A stretch of DNA of 64,000 bases from Bartonella harrusi (GCF_024297065.1 NZ_CP101114.1:1481001-1545000), one strand, 5' to 3'. Positions 1 to 9,542 are shown, counted from the stretch's first letter. Made by a program: numbers and translations. The notes: generated by a model not told the origin, from the letters alone.

Positions 1-369
1 GAACCCGCTTCAACGGATCATGTGATTGCGCGTTCTTTTTATATTATGCCGGATTTTCCCGGTCTCTACCGTGGTTCACCTTTGTGGGTTGAATCATCCT
101 CAACCAATAAAAAAGCAAACAATTCTCAAAGCTTTGGTGATAATGTAAGTTCTCTCCTGATTACCGGAAATAACTTTGCTGGGGCTTGGGCACTCGATAA
201 AAAAGGCATGTGGAAATACCCCCTTATTCCCAATGATCCAATGCAACGCCTCTGGGCATTTCGTGCAGGATTAAATATAGTTATCTACGTCCTTACAGGA
301 AACTATAAAGCTGACCAAGTTCATGTTCCAGCACTTTTAGAACGCTTTAAGCGAGAAAGAAAGCAATGA
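1..369 (+). CDS. DUF4159 domain protein, C-terminal part (runs off the window start)
   Basis: The reading frame is open from base 1, so the GTG at 22 is not the true start and only the last 122 residues are visible. The segment (SFYIMPDFPGLYRGSPLWVE near the start, then NFAGAWALDKKG and a terminal AFRAGLNIVIYVLTGNYKAD) resembles the end of DUF4159 proteins. In alphaproteobacteria these are long membrane proteins with an N-terminal BatA-like region, encoded beside MoxR ATPase and DUF58 genes. The stop overlaps the ATG of the next gene, so the two are translationally coupled. The molecular function of the family is unknown; a cell-envelope role is an inference from its partners. Confidence 0.7.
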   Translation, partial: EPASTDHVIARSFYIMPDFPGLYRGSPLWVESSSTNKKANNSQSFGDNVSSLLITGNNFAGAWALDKKGMWKYPLIPNDPMQRLWAFRAGLNIVIYVLTGNYKADQVHVPALLERFKRERKQ

Positions 370-2462
370 TACCATTCTTTACTTTTCAGCCTTTCTTGCC
401 TCTCTCTTGGATTCTCTCCTTAGGAGGAATATCGGCTTGTTTTGTCATTATTGGTCTTGTTACACAACGTAAAGGATCTTTCTTGCGCCTTATGGCATTG
501 GCATCTCTCATCCTTGCTTTGCTTAATCCAATGATTATAAAAGAGCAGCGTGAACCGCTTAAAAGTACGGTAGGCATTGTCATTGATCGCAGCAAAAGCC
601 AAACATTTGGCACACGTACCAATGATAGTCATGAAGCACGTGCGCAATTAATCAATGCCTTGGCAAATTATCCACAATTTGAACCACGTTTTATCGAAGC
701 TGGAAAACTTGCTGATAATCAATATACAGCCTCAACAAATTTGTTTCATGCTTTAACACAAGCGACATCTGATATCCCACCCTCTCGTTATGCAGGGACA
801 ATTTTTATCACCGATGGACAAGTTCATGATATTCCTCCCATTGCAGATCTTCACTCTACAGCACCTATCAACGCTCTGATAACAGGAAGATCTGATGAAT
901 TTGATCGGCAAATCAAAATTATTTCTCCCCCTCGTTTTGCTCTTATTAACAAACCACAGATGCTTTCTATCCTAGTAGAAGATAAAGGACACAGCCAAGA
1001 CACTCTCCCTAAGAAAGCAAATATTATTGTAAGCATCAATGGACAAGAAGTTGGTCAATATTCTGTAACCCCTGGTATCATTTTTCAAACTGAAATCACC
1101 CTTCCGCACGCTGAAAAAAATATTATTCAAGTCTCCACCAATATACATAAAGGCGAATTAAGCTTTGAAAACAACCGTTCTATGGCTATTATTGAAGGCA
1201 TTAGAGAAAGTTTGCATGTCCTTCTTATTTCAGGTGCACCTTACAATGGGGAACGGACATGGCGCGATCTTCTGAAAGGTGACTCTAATATAGATCTTGT
1301 TCATTTTACTATTTTGCGTCCTCCCAACAAAGCGGATAATACACCATCAAGCCAATTATCACTTGTGGTTTTCCCTACAAAAAGACTTTTTGTTGAAGAA
1401 ATTGATAATTTTGATCTCGTCATTCTTGATGGCTATCAACATTCTGCTGTTCTGCCATTAATCTATTATGATTATATCGCGCAGTATGTACAAAAGGGCG
1501 GTGCGTTGCTGATCGTAACAGGACCTGAATTTACTAAAGAAAATTCGCTTGCAAAGACACCTTTAATAAGCGTTCTTCCAGCATTACCCAATGGCATTAT
1601 CCTTCAAAAACCTTTTCGCCCCACATTAACCAAACAAGGTGAACGTCATCCTGTAACCAGAGATCTTGCAACCTCCACCACTCCAGCCTCTCAATGGGGA
1701 CGCTGGTTACGACAAATTGCCATTCAAAATATGCACAAAGGCAAGGTTCTCATGAAAGGTGCTGATGATCAACCGCTTTTGCTTCTTTCCCATGTTGGCA
1801 AAGGACGTGTGGGTATGCTGCTTTCCGATGAAAGTTGGCTTTGGGCAAGAGGTTTTGAGGGTGGAGGTCCTTATGCTGCTCTTTATCGCCGCATTGCCCA
1901 TTGGCTTATGAAAGAACCTGAACTTGAAGAGGAAAAGTTAAGCGCTACTAGCAATCATTATCGTTTAACCGTTCGTCGCCAAACACTCAAAGATCATCCA
2001 GAGCCAGCGGAAATAACTTTTCCTTCTGGAAAAAGAGAAAATATCACCCTTACAAAAGAGCAAGAAGGTGTCTTTACAGCCGCGATTGATACCAATGAAA
2101 CAGGAATTTTTACGATAAAAAACGATAATTTAACAGCCTTTTCTGCTGTAGGAATGCTTGATAATCTGGAACGGTTTGACTTAATTTCAACGAAAGAAAA
2201 ACTAGCTCCCATCAGTCAACACACTGGAGGTTATACCGTACGTTTATATGACAACGAAAAACAAGGTCTTCATCTTCCTCCATTAAAACTGATTCAATCG
2301 CAAAAAGACCGCGCACCTTCTCGTGCCCCTTCAATTGTTTTAAAAGAAGCAACAGAAACCCGTTTAATGAATTCTTTCTATTTTCCGGTCTTTTCTGGTC
2401 TCTTTGCACTGTTTGCATGCCTTTTACTATTGAACAGTCTGTGGTATCGTGAAGGACGTTAA
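366..2462 (+). CDS. Large membrane protein with VWA-like and glutamine-amidotransferase-like regions
   Basis: 698 residues. Two to three hydrophobic segments occupy the first 60 residues, followed by a VWA-like stretch (GIVIDRSKSQTFGTR near residue 70, and ITDGQVHD). A beta-rich region comes next, then a class-I glutamine-amidotransferase-like fold (VLLISGAPYNGERTW, then GGALLIVTGPEF). One membrane helix lies at the extreme C-terminus before the tail WYREGR. This architecture is typical of the gene following DUF4159 in the MoxR/DUF58/BatA clusters of Rhizobiales. The start overlaps the upstream stop by one base pattern (ATGA). No catalytic triad can be confirmed, so an enzymatic role is not claimed. 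Confidence 0.75.
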   Translation: MIPFFTFQPFLPLSWILSLGGISACFVIIGLVTQRKGSFLRLMALASLILALLNPMIIKEQREPLKSTVGIVIDRSKSQTFGTRTNDSHEARAQLINALANYPQFEPRFIEAGKLADNQYTASTNLFHALTQATSDIPPSRYAGTIFITDGQVHDIPPIADLHSTAPINALITGRSDEFDRQIKIISPPRFALINKPQMLSILVEDKGHSQDTLPKKANIIVSINGQEVGQYSVTPGIIFQTEITLPHAEKNIIQVSTNIHKGELSFENNRSMAIIEGIRESLHVLLISGAPYNGERTWRDLLKGDSNIDLVHFTILRPPNKADNTPSSQLSLVVFPTKRLFVEEIDNFDLVILDGYQHSAVLPLIYYDYIAQYVQKGGALLIVTGPEFTKENSLAKTPLISVLPALPNGIILQKPFRPTLTKQGERHPVTRDLATSTTPASQWGRWLRQIAIQNMHKGKVLMKGADDQPLLLLSHVGKGRVGMLLSDESWLWARGFEGGGPYAALYRRIAHWLMKEPELEEEKLSATSNHYRLTVRRQTLKDHPEPAEITFPSGKRENITLTKEQEGVFTAAIDTNETGIFTIKNDNLTAFSAVGMLDNLERFDLISTKEKLAPISQHTGGYTVRLYDNEKQGLHLPPLKLIQSQKDRAPSRAPSIVLKEATETRLMNSFYFPVFSGLFALFACLLLLNSLWYREGR

Positions 2463-2741
2463 AAAAACCAAAGATTATATGACAATTTTACAAGACAGCA
2501 CACGCTACGCAACATTACTCCCCAATAAAATAAAGAATAATATGATGGGGTATGCTGTCTTGTTTTATTCAAAACCAATAAGTATCAATTTCCAAAAACT
2601 TTTCTTACCTTTTCGGCAAATCGTTTTTTTTTATTTTATAATCCTCTCTTGCCTCAAAAAAATGGACACGCAATAGCTGAGGAAGTTCTTATAATGGCAA
2701 CTCTTATACTCTTTTGTATTGCCTAAATCGTTTTCCGCGCT

Positions 2742-3644
2742 ATGCTAACGCCTATGTTTTATCTCGCTCATATATCGGATGTGCATCTTTCCCCCCTACC
2801 ACAACCTTCTTTATTTGAACTGTGTGGAAAGCGTCTTACTGGCTATCTTAATTGGCAAAAAAAACGCAAACACAAAATGGAAACCAATGTTTTAGAAACT
2901 TTAATGGAAGCCTTTAAAAAAACAAATCCAGACCATCTTGTCATTTCTGGTGATCTTGTTAATCTTGCTCTCGATAAAGAATTTGAACAAGCACACACTT
3001 GGTTGCTTAACCAAGGACAACCTCAAGACATTTCTTTAACATTTGGCAATCATGACGCCTACGTTCGTGGTGCATTCCAAAAAGCCTGTACTCTCTTTCA
3101 ACCTTGGATTACAGGTGATTTCCCTCAAAATCCTGCCCTGCCCTTTCCTTATATGCGCATTCGCAAGAATGTTGCCATTATAGGAACTTCCTCAGCTATT
3201 GCGACACCACCTTTTCAAGCTTTTGGTTATTTTGGCAAAAGACAAGCGCAAGCTTTATCAAAACTTTTAAATGAGGCTGCGACACGCAATCTTTTTCGTG
3301 TTGTCATGATACATCATCCCCCCTTTCACCATGCAACCGCTTGGCATAAAAAACTATGGGGCATCAATCGTTTTCTAGACGTTATCAAACACCATGGTTG
3401 TGAACTCGTTCTTCACGGCCATACCCATCTCCCCACATTGCACACTATTACAGGAACAATGGGATCAATTCCTATTGTTGGTGTTTCTTCTGCATCGCAA
3501 GCTTTTGATGATAAAAAACCACCGGCAGGCTTCAATTTATTTGCTATTGAAAGCTTTCACCATCGATGGCGCTGCCAATTGCAACGTTATAGCCTTATCA
3601 ATCAAAACAATGAAATTGCCTGTACAGAAACAATTAATCTTTAA
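2742..3644 (+). CDS. Calcineurin-like metallophosphoesterase
   Basis: 300 residues with the full set of metal-binding motifs of the family: DVHLS near residue 14, GDLVN near 67, GNHDAY near 102, HHPPF near 190 and HGHTHLP near 226. These bind a dinuclear metal centre that hydrolyses phosphoesters; the natural substrate (cyclic nucleotide, nucleotide or lipid precursor) cannot be told from sequence. No signal peptide or membrane helix is seen, so it is probably cytosolic. No clear ribosome-binding site precedes either ATG (2742 or 2754), so the start may be four codons downstream. The gene stands alone and converges on the CDF exporter. Confidence 0.88.
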   Translation: MLTPMFYLAHISDVHLSPLPQPSLFELCGKRLTGYLNWQKKRKHKMETNVLETLMEAFKKTNPDHLVISGDLVNLALDKEFEQAHTWLLNQGQPQDISLTFGNHDAYVRGAFQKACTLFQPWITGDFPQNPALPFPYMRIRKNVAIIGTSSAIATPPFQAFGYFGKRQAQALSKLLNEAATRNLFRVVMIHHPPFHHATAWHKKLWGINRFLDVIKHHGCELVLHGHTHLPTLHTITGTMGSIPIVGVSSASQAFDDKKPPAGFNLFAIESFHHRWRCQLQRYSLINQNNEIACTETINL

Positions 3645-3780
3645 ACACGTGCTAACAACAACCTCAAAACTGCAAAAACAGCAAAAAACAAAAATCTCTT
3701 TACTTCATACCCCTTTAAATAATAGCTTTGTTTTCTCCTTATTCTAAGGAAAACAAATCTTAACCACTAATCTCATAAGA

Positions 3781-3801
3781 AATCCCATTTCTCTTGGGAT
3801 T
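3781..3801 (+). terminator. Weak terminator-like hairpin after the metallophosphoesterase
   Basis: Seven-base inverted repeat AATCCCA / TGGGATT around a seven-base loop, followed by ATTTC and a C run rather than a clean T run. It lies 137 bases after the stop codon. The weak tail makes termination uncertain. Confidence 0.35.
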
Positions 3802-3822
3802 ATTTCCCCCCCTCGATCAGTG

Positions 3823-3840
3823 TTGTGATTCATATCACAA
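3823..3840. promoter_or_regulatory. Perfect CRP/FNR-type palindrome
   Basis: TTGTGATTCATATCACAA contains TGTGA-N6-TCACA, the exact consensus half-sites of the CRP family, with 7-base arms in perfect symmetry. It lies between two convergent genes, so it is not an obvious promoter element of either. The match is seen directly; binding by a CRP/FNR regulator is inference. The rest of 3645-4015 shows no gene. Confidence 0.4.
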
Positions 3841-4015
3841 ACTCACTGAAAAAGTCCGGATAAAAAATATTCCGTTGAACTTTATTTTTCTATGCTTAAT
3901 TGATGCAATGAAACTGAGATCAGATGTAAACGATCACTGTATTTTATAGGATGAGGGTACTTTATATCATCAAAAAATACAATATTTTACAATATCAAAT
4001 AATTGAGAAAAATTT

Positions 4016-4924
4016 TTATATAAAAGGAACAACCGTTGTACCGAGAGGCAACTTCGCCTCCTCTTCCGGCTCAACATGAATAGAAATGCGCACATTATCA
4101 AATTCTTTTTGCAGAACAGCTTCAATTTTATCGCAAATCTGATGTGCTTCTCCAACCGACATTACGGCAGGTACAACCAAATGAAATTCTATAAAAGTCA
4201 CCCTACCAGCAACACGCGTAAGCAAATCATGAACTTCAAGTGCACCCTGCGCATTTGCAGAAATAAGCTCACGAATCCGCATCGTTTCATTCAATTCAAC
4301 TCCAACATCCATAAGCCCTTGAACGGCACTATTAATCACCTTCCAGCCCTGAAAAAGAATATTAATGGCAACAATGATTGCTAAAATCGGATCCAAGATC
4401 TCCCATCCCCCTATAAATCCAGCAATCAAACCAACTAAAATGGCAAAAGAGGTAAAAACATCCGTTATAAAATGCACCCCATCGGCTTTAAGAGCTGGTG
4501 AACGGTGGATTTTTCCCTGCCGAATCAGCACAAATCCCCACAGGGAATTTATGACACTTGCGCTAAGATGCATAACGATCCATATTCCAGGTTTTTGCAA
4601 CAATTTAACGGTCGAAAGAGCGATCCATGCTTCTCTTAAAATAATCATTGCCGCAATAATGATCAGGATTCCTTCAAGAATCGCAGAAAAATATTCCGCT
4701 TTATGATGTCCAAAAGGATGATCATGATCCGCCGGCTTCATACTGACTTTAACAGCCCACCACGCAGCCAATGCGGCAAGTATATTAACAATCGATTCCA
4801 ATGCATCTGAATAAAGTGCAACCGAATTAGTAATATAATATGCCCAATACTTCAAAGCAAAAACAATACAAGCAACAAAAATAGAGTATAAAGTTAAGCT
4901 TTGTATATTGATTTTTACAGCCAT
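4016..4924 (-). CDS. Cation diffusion facilitator (CDF) metal exporter
   Basis: 302 residues with the CDF layout: about six membrane helices followed by a cytosolic ferredoxin-like domain. The helix-2 motif YSDALESIVN (residues about 38-47) and the helix-5 motif HFITD carry the acidic and histidine residues of the transport metal site, and a histidine-rich loop HDHPFGHH (about 67-74) follows helix 2. The family exports Zn, Fe, Mn or Co in exchange for protons; the metal cannot be assigned, though the D/H-type site is common in zinc/iron exporters. AAGGG upstream of the ATG is a plausible ribosome-binding site. No partner gene is adjacent. Confidence 0.88.
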   Translation of the reverse strand: MAVKINIQSLTLYSIFVACIVFALKYWAYYITNSVALYSDALESIVNILAALAAWWAVKVSMKPADHDHPFGHHKAEYFSAILEGILIIIAAMIILREAWIALSTVKLLQKPGIWIVMHLSASVINSLWGFVLIRQGKIHRSPALKADGVHFITDVFTSFAILVGLIAGFIGGWEILDPILAIIVAINILFQGWKVINSAVQGLMDVGVELNETMRIRELISANAQGALEVHDLLTRVAGRVTFIEFHLVVPAVMSVGEAHQICDKIEAVLQKEFDNVRISIHVEPEEEAKLPLGTTVVPFI

Positions 4925-5472
4925 ATCTAGACCCTTGTCTTAACGCAATAAGGAAAAATACTCTCACCCATATATCCCTCTCACCCATATATCCTATGAT
5001 ATTTTTGAAATCCCGCCAATATTTCTTCAATGTCATAGAAACACCACAATATATCGAACAACCAGCACAATCCATCATTGTTATTACAACAACTGTCCAG
5101 CTATAGGATAGACATTGACAAATAAAATAATGCCGATACGGCACAAACAAGAAAAATAAATCCTCAAGGAAATAAAGTGCATATCCCTGATCATCCATAT
5201 TTTTTGAAACGCATAATGATGCTACATCCCTATAGATGCTCCGTCCTTATAACTGAGAGAATACCTGTTATTTTTTTCAAAGAGATCATATTTTCATACC
5301 ATAATTCAATCTTTTATGCACATTAAACCAATCGATATACCAGCATAAACGCGCACAGCTAGAAAAACACGGATCATTCTCCTTGCAACCCATACCGTAA
5401 CGGTATCAAAAAATATGCCTGCTAAAACAACACGCATCTTCAAAAACAAAGAAAAAACACGATGATCCCCAC
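4925..5472. other. Gene-poor AT-rich spacer
   Basis: Only short, non-conserved-looking open frames on the minus strand occur here, without ribosome-binding sites. A near-direct repeat, CTCTCACCCATATATCC, occurs twice at about 4962-4994 just upstream of the CDF gene. No gene is supported. Confidence 0.5.
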
Positions 5473-5607
5473 AAAAAAAGAATCTGGGCATTGGGGACCC
5501 AGATTCTTTTCCCTTACAAATTAAGGGTGTGTAGAGCTTAGGAAATAGCGGGGACCTAAAACTCTACAACCGATACGAAAACAACATAGATTGTTTTGCA
5601 TTCGATA
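5473..5607 (-). ncRNA. Candidate small structured RNA with own promoter and terminator
   Basis: Read on the minus strand, the segment starts just after a promoter-like sequence and folds into four consecutive hairpins. The first is AAAACAA/TTGTTTT (5578-5597) with an outer 5-bp stem. The second is a two-part stem GTAGAG plus TTAGG pairing with CCTAA plus CTCTAC (5531-5567). The third is CCCTTA/TAAGGG (5511-5527). The last is a 13-bp perfect terminator stem followed by seven T (5476-5510). No open frame fills the region. The stems are directly visible; that it is transcribed is inference. It matches no RNA family I can name from memory; 6S-like or a Bartonella-specific regulatory RNA are alternatives. 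Confidence 0.6.
5476..5510 (-). terminator. Strong Rho-independent terminator of the candidate sRNA
   Basis: A 13-bp perfect stem (CCCAGATTCTTTT pairing with its complement) with a 9-base loop; the minus-strand reading ends in seven T. On the plus strand it ends in four T, so it may act in both directions. Confidence 0.7.
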
Positions 5608-5612
5608 TTTGT

Positions 5613-5641
5613 ACTTTATACCTATAGTTGCAACATGTCAA
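5613..5641 (-). promoter_or_regulatory. Sigma-70-like promoter for the candidate sRNA
   Basis: On the minus strand a perfect -35 box TTGACA (5636-5641) is followed after 15-17 bases by TATAAAGT (5613-5620), which offers a -10 hexamer in either register. The predicted start near 5606 falls at the 5' edge of the first hairpin. Confidence 0.5.
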
Positions 5642-5753
5642 CCAAAATTCTACCATAGGTTTTAAAATAATGAATTTTTTTGCCTCTCTTATCAAAATCA
5701 AGTAAACACTTAACATCTCGTAATTTAGTAAAAAGAGTACGAAGACCCCCTTT

Positions 5754-6575
5754 ATGCATTTGAATATTACACCAATCTACCAAACGGATGATACACGTCT
5801 GAGCGATTATTATAACATTCGTGAAAGAAATCTTGTAGGACAACAACATAAATTTATTGCTGAAGGCAAAGTAATATTATCGGCATTGCTCTATTCGAAA
5901 GATTTTTTTGCTCTCTCATTGCTCATAGTAACAGAACGTCTTCCTGGACTTATGCCTCTTTTAGAGAAGACACAACCAGCATGTTCCATTTATTGCGTTC
6001 CGCAAAAAATTATGAACAATATTGTCGGTTTCCATGTTCATCGTGGTATACTCGGTGTCAGTAAACGCAAAACACTACCATCACTACAACAATTTTTACA
6101 AGATTTACCAGGAGAAGCTTTGATTCTCGTTTTATGCGGTATTTCTAACCATGATAATATAGGGGCTATTTTTCGCAACGCTGCTGCCTTTGCTAGTAAT
6201 AGCATTATTATCGACAAAACCTCATGCGATCCACTTTACCGCAAATCCATCAGAGTTTCTGTTAGCGCTGCTCTAAAAGTCCCCCTATACACAAGAAGCT
6301 GATAATAGTAGTATTCTAGAAACGCTCCATGGTGCAAATTTTCATACTTATGCACTTTTTCCCCCTCTGTCCGATGTACAACACTCAAGCAAGCAAAAAC
6401 AACAAAAAGAACAGCGCTTATTTTAGGAACAGAAGGTGATGGCCTGCCAACCGATATACTACAAAGATCAGAAACCTTACGTATTCTCATGGCTCAGGGC
6501 TTTGACAGTCTCAATGTTTCCACTGCAACAGGCATTGCACTCGCCCATTTTAGCGATTTTGATAAACTTTGCTAA
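5754..6575 (+). pseudogene. TrmH/SpoU-family RNA 2'-O-methyltransferase, frameshifted
   Basis: The first 182 codons encode the substrate-binding domain and SPOUT motif I (SNHDNIGAIFRNAAAF, about residues 130-145), then stop at 6302. The protein continues in a second frame from about 6290 (QEADNSSILETLHG) and in a third from about 6400, which holds SPOUT motif II (LGTEGDGLP) and motif III (LNVSTATGIALAHF) and ends at 6575. At least two frame changes are therefore needed, the second in an A-rich stretch near 6395-6405. The intact family methylates ribose in rRNA or tRNA through a knotted SAM-binding domain. Because the knot is split, this copy is probably dead. It converges on mnmA. Confidence 0.82.
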
Positions 6576-6624
6576 AAGGAATAATATTTTAAGTTATAAA
6601 ACAATGCCCATAAGCAGATCATTA

Positions 6625-7854
6625 TCATTTATAAGAAACGGTTGTTTTAAGTTCAGAAGAAACATCTGTATTTGTTTCCAAATTGCACAAAACACGTTTT
6701 AACATCCCTTCAGTATCAGCAGCACGTTGTGAATGTGTTACGAATCCACCACCAAGAATACGTGCTTCATGATCATTTCCATCGTAAAAAACACAAGCCT
6801 GCCCTGGTGCCACAGCATTTTCACGTTCCAACAAATCAACAGAAAAAACACCTTCGTGATAATGCAAACGCGCCAGATGAGGGGGGCGAGTTGAACGAAC
6901 TTTTACAGCCATCTCAATACCATCAGGAGGAAAATGATCCAACGGCTCATCACCTAACCAATTGACATCACGCAAAAAGAGTTTACGTGTTTCCAACATT
7001 TCACGCGGCCCAACAATAACACGCGCATTTTCCACATCAAGATAAACCACATAAAGCGCTTCACCCGTTGCAACACCAATACCACGACGTTGACCAACAG
7101 TATAATGAACAATTCCCGAATGTTTGCCCAAGATCTGTCCATCGATATGCATAATAACTCCAGGATTTGCTGCTTCTGGTCGCAATTTTGTAATAACATC
7201 AGAATATTTTCCTTGCGGAACAAAACAAATATCCTGACTGTCATGCTTATTCGCAATAACAAAGCCCATTTCTGCTGCTATTTCACGAACACGTGCTTTT
7301 GGAAGGTTTCCAAGTGGAAAGCGTAAATAATCAATCTGCTCTTGCGTCGTTGCGAAAAGAAAATAACTCTGATCACGATCGTTATCGAGCGGACGAAAAA
7401 GTGCCCGATGCGCACCATGGGGACGAGAACGAATATAATGACCCGTCGCCAAAGCATCCGCACCTAATTCACGTGCAGTTGCTAATAAATCAGCGAACTT
7501 GACAGTTTGATTGCACGCGACACACGGCACAGGGGTCTCTCCATGCGCATAACTTTCTGCAAAAGGATCAATCACTGCTTCGCGAAACCGTTTTTCATAA
7601 TCAAGAACATAATAAGGTATCCCCAAAGTTTCTGCTACACGGCGAGCATCTTCAATATCTTGTCCAGCACAACACGACCCTACTCGATGTGTTGCGGCAC
7701 CATGATCATAAAGCTGCAAGGTAATCCCAATGACATCATACCCTTCCCTTTTTAAGAGACCCGCAACAACTGATGAATCAACACCCCCCGACATTGCAAC
7801 AACAATACGAGAATTATCAGGTGGTCCTGGCAAATCAAGACTGTTCAAAAACAT
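6625..7854 (-). CDS. mnmA: tRNA-specific 2-thiouridylase MnmA
   Basis: 409 residues. MnmA adenylates and thiolates U34 of tRNA-Lys, -Glu and -Gln, taking sulfur from the IscS relay. The ATP PP-loop SGGVDSS lies at residues 22-28, the first catalytic cysteine in PCVACNQ (C111 or C114), and the persulfide-accepting cysteine in SQDICFV (C210). The adenylation/thiolation core is followed by the central and C-terminal beta-barrel domains. Length is slightly above the family norm because of an N-terminal leader and a variable tail. It is separated from the sciP start by about 350 bases and transcribed away from it, an arrangement I associate with Rhizobiales. Confidence 0.97.
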   Translation of the reverse strand: MFLNSLDLPGPPDNSRIVVAMSGGVDSSVVAGLLKREGYDVIGITLQLYDHGAATHRVGSCCAGQDIEDARRVAETLGIPYYVLDYEKRFREAVIDPFAESYAHGETPVPCVACNQTVKFADLLATARELGADALATGHYIRSRPHGAHRALFRPLDNDRDQSYFLFATTQEQIDYLRFPLGNLPKARVREIAAEMGFVIANKHDSQDICFVPQGKYSDVITKLRPEAANPGVIMHIDGQILGKHSGIVHYTVGQRRGIGVATGEALYVVYLDVENARVIVGPREMLETRKLFLRDVNWLGDEPLDHFPPDGIEMAVKVRSTRPPHLARLHYHEGVFSVDLLERENAVAPGQACVFYDGNDHEARILGGGFVTHSQRAADTEGMLKRVLCNLETNTDVSSELKTTVSYK

Positions 7855-8202
7855 GTACTTATTCTCTAATAATAGTCATCGATTGATTAATGGCGTTACA
7901 CACGCTATCTATTGTCTCTTTATATTGTTTTTTTATTCTTTCCACAACCAATAGCATGATTTTCTTTACAGCAACTGCAAACAAAAAAGAGTGATGGAAA
8001 TAAGGCACAATGAAAATCCTTTTTACTCTTAAAAAAAACACCGATAAAAACACTATAAAAAGCGCTTTTCCGCATTTCACTTTGCACGTTATTTTTACAT
8101 AGTAACTTACTTTGTTAATTTTTTCTTTCAACGTGTTTAGCTCTTTTTTAAATTTCATGCTTTAAAAAAGAATCAAGTCCTTGACTAGAGTTAGAGGATA
8201 CG
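7855..8202. other. Divergent intergenic region between mnmA and sciP
   Basis: It must hold the promoters of both genes. A 99-codon minus-strand frame (7859-8158) covers much of it but has no ribosome-binding site and an unlikely composition, so it is not called as a gene. No perfect CtrA box (TTAA-N7-TTAA) was found by eye. Confidence 0.5.
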
Positions 8203-8478
8203 ATGACCAATTTGATAAAAACACAAATGAAATATGTTATTGGGCCAGATGGAAGTCCACTTACAATCGCTGATCTACCGCCAAAAACGACACGGCGCTG
8301 GGTAATCCGTCGCAAAGCGGAAGTTGTTGCGGCGGTTAGAGGTGGATTGTTAAGTCTTGATGAGGCGTGTCAACGCTACACTTTAACCGTAGAAGAATTT
8401 CTTTCATGGCAAAGTTTGATTGATGAACACGGTTTAGCTGGATTACGAACGACCAGAATCCAACATTACAGGCATTAA
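8203..8478 (+). CDS. sciP: SciP (DUF1153) inhibitor of CtrA-dependent transcription
   Basis: 91 residues, the normal length of the family. The core contains a conserved KYVIGPDGSPLT stretch near residue 10, LPPKTTRRWVIRRKAEVV near 28-45 and a helix-turn-helix SLDEACQRYTLTVEEFLSWQ near 56-75. In Caulobacter SciP binds CtrA and limits activation of CtrA-dependent promoters late in the cell cycle. GAGGAT lies just upstream of the ATG. The neighbourhood with a fliJ-like gene and ctrA strengthens the assignment, since in alphaproteobacteria this gene sits near flagellar and ctrA genes. Functional equivalence in Bartonella is inferred from family membership. Confidence 0.93.
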   Translation: MTNLIKTQMKYVIGPDGSPLTIADLPPKTTRRWVIRRKAEVVAAVRGGLLSLDEACQRYTLTVEEFLSWQSLIDEHGLAGLRTTRIQHYRH

Positions 8479-8514
8479 TTGTTCTTGGTAATGATTGGGT
8501 AATAACGACCCTCC

Positions 8515-8553
8515 ATAAAACAGCCAAACTTTTATCAAGTTTGGCTGTTTTAT
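8515..8553 (+). terminator. Terminator downstream of sciP
   Basis: A 17-bp perfect inverted repeat (ATAAAACAGCCAAACTT and its complement) around a 5-base loop, with TTTTAT at its 3' edge. It lies 36 bases after the sciP stop and is symmetric enough to act in both directions. Confidence 0.7.
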
Positions 8554-8555
8554 GT

Positions 8556-8850
8556 GTTTCAAAGCCTCTAACACCACCATCTTTACACTTATGAAGGGAC
8601 AAGTCGGCCCCATCAATACTCTTTGCCAGCCCCCAATATCGCAATGGCTCTTAGTATTGAGACGATTCATTAAGAGGCATTTTTACTTCTTTTTTTAAAG
8701 TTTTTACCCACACGAATCCCGCTTATGACGTGCATAAATGATTATGATTGATTCAAGATAAAAGGACTTAAGATGAGAGAATCTTACAATATTCGGGGAT
8801 CTCATTCAACATGCAAAAGATGAATTATCATTATAAATCAATGTATTGCT
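8556..8850 (-). repeat. Integrase relic, copy A
   Basis: Reverse-oriented member of a dispersed repeat found about eight times in this window. Read on the minus strand it holds a conserved upstream segment (GAATATTGTAAGATTCTCTC), a ribosome-binding site, MPLNESSQY-like codons and the first part of a phage integrase arm-type DNA-binding domain (LHKCKDGG). It breaks off before the catalytic domain. It lies between sciP and the fliJ-like gene, so it was inserted into a core cell-cycle neighbourhood. Confidence 0.75.
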
Positions 8851-8897
8851 AGCATACAACTTTCTCAAAGGCTTTCTTTGTCAAACTATAGCCTTTA

Positions 8898-9284
8898 TCA
8901 TCCCGTCATTGAGTTAGAATGAATGAAAAGACCCTCGTCATCTACTGCGCTCTTCTTTTCCCGTTTCTCAAGAAGCTGTGCGTGTTGTAGCTCCGTATTA
9001 ACTTCATGGAGAGTCATTTCAGCATTTGTTTTTTGAGTCTGCAGATCACGAATCGAATTTATAAGATTATCACGCCTTTGCCGCGCAGCACGAGCAAAGG
9101 CAGAATAAGCAAAATGGTGAACATCATTGTTTCCAGATCTACGTTCTTCGTTAATAATTTGCGCTTCCAGTTCTAACACCATTCGCTCAAATTCTGCGAT
9201 CATCATATCAAGCTGTGCAATTTCACGACGTTTTTCACGCGCCTGAAACATCCTCAATTGCATTATACTTTTCCGTGGCTTCAT
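8898..9284 (-). CDS. FliJ-like coiled-coil protein
   Basis: 128 residues from the ATG at 9284, which is preceded by GAGGAG at an ideal 8-base spacing; an upstream in-frame start at 9323 lacks a site. The sequence is almost entirely helical and charged (LRMFQAREKRREIAQLDMMI, then ERMVLELEAQI and RDLQTQKTNAEMTLHEVN), as in FliJ, the coiled-coil chaperone that docks on the flagellar export ATPase FliI. A fliJ gene next to sciP and ctrA is normal in Rhizobiales and Caulobacter. No other flagellar gene lies in the window, so in a non-flagellated lineage this may be a leftover or have taken on another role. Confidence 0.7.
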   Translation of the reverse strand: MKPRKSIMQLRMFQAREKRREIAQLDMMIAEFERMVLELEAQIINEERRSGNNDVHHFAYSAFARAARQRRDNLINSIRDLQTQKTNAEMTLHEVNTELQHAQLLEKREKKSAVDDEGLFIHSNSMTG

Positions 9285-9542
9285 GCTTACTACTCCTCGA
9301 TTACGCCAACTCAAAACTTCCATTCATACTTTTACAGATCCCCTCAGTTATACCCTTTCTAACGAAAACAGCCATTTTTCATTTACAATTCTATCGCTCA
9401 TCTTCTCTAAGCGTCCTTGCACATCGCTTATTTTAAAGAGATATAACTCTTTCTTTACTTTTCCTCTAAACTATAGAACTATAGAATGAAGAGATTTAAA
9501 GCTCGGTAAATAAACACTGAAATTGTAAAAACTACTTTAAAA

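Noticed and set aside
2449..2676. 75-codon plus-strand frame after the membrane protein
   Set aside because: Starts inside the previous gene, no ribosome-binding site, composition unlike protein.
7859..8158. 99-codon minus-strand frame just upstream of mnmA
   Set aside because: No ribosome-binding site and no recognisable domain; sits in a divergent promoter region. A small membrane protein is not excluded.
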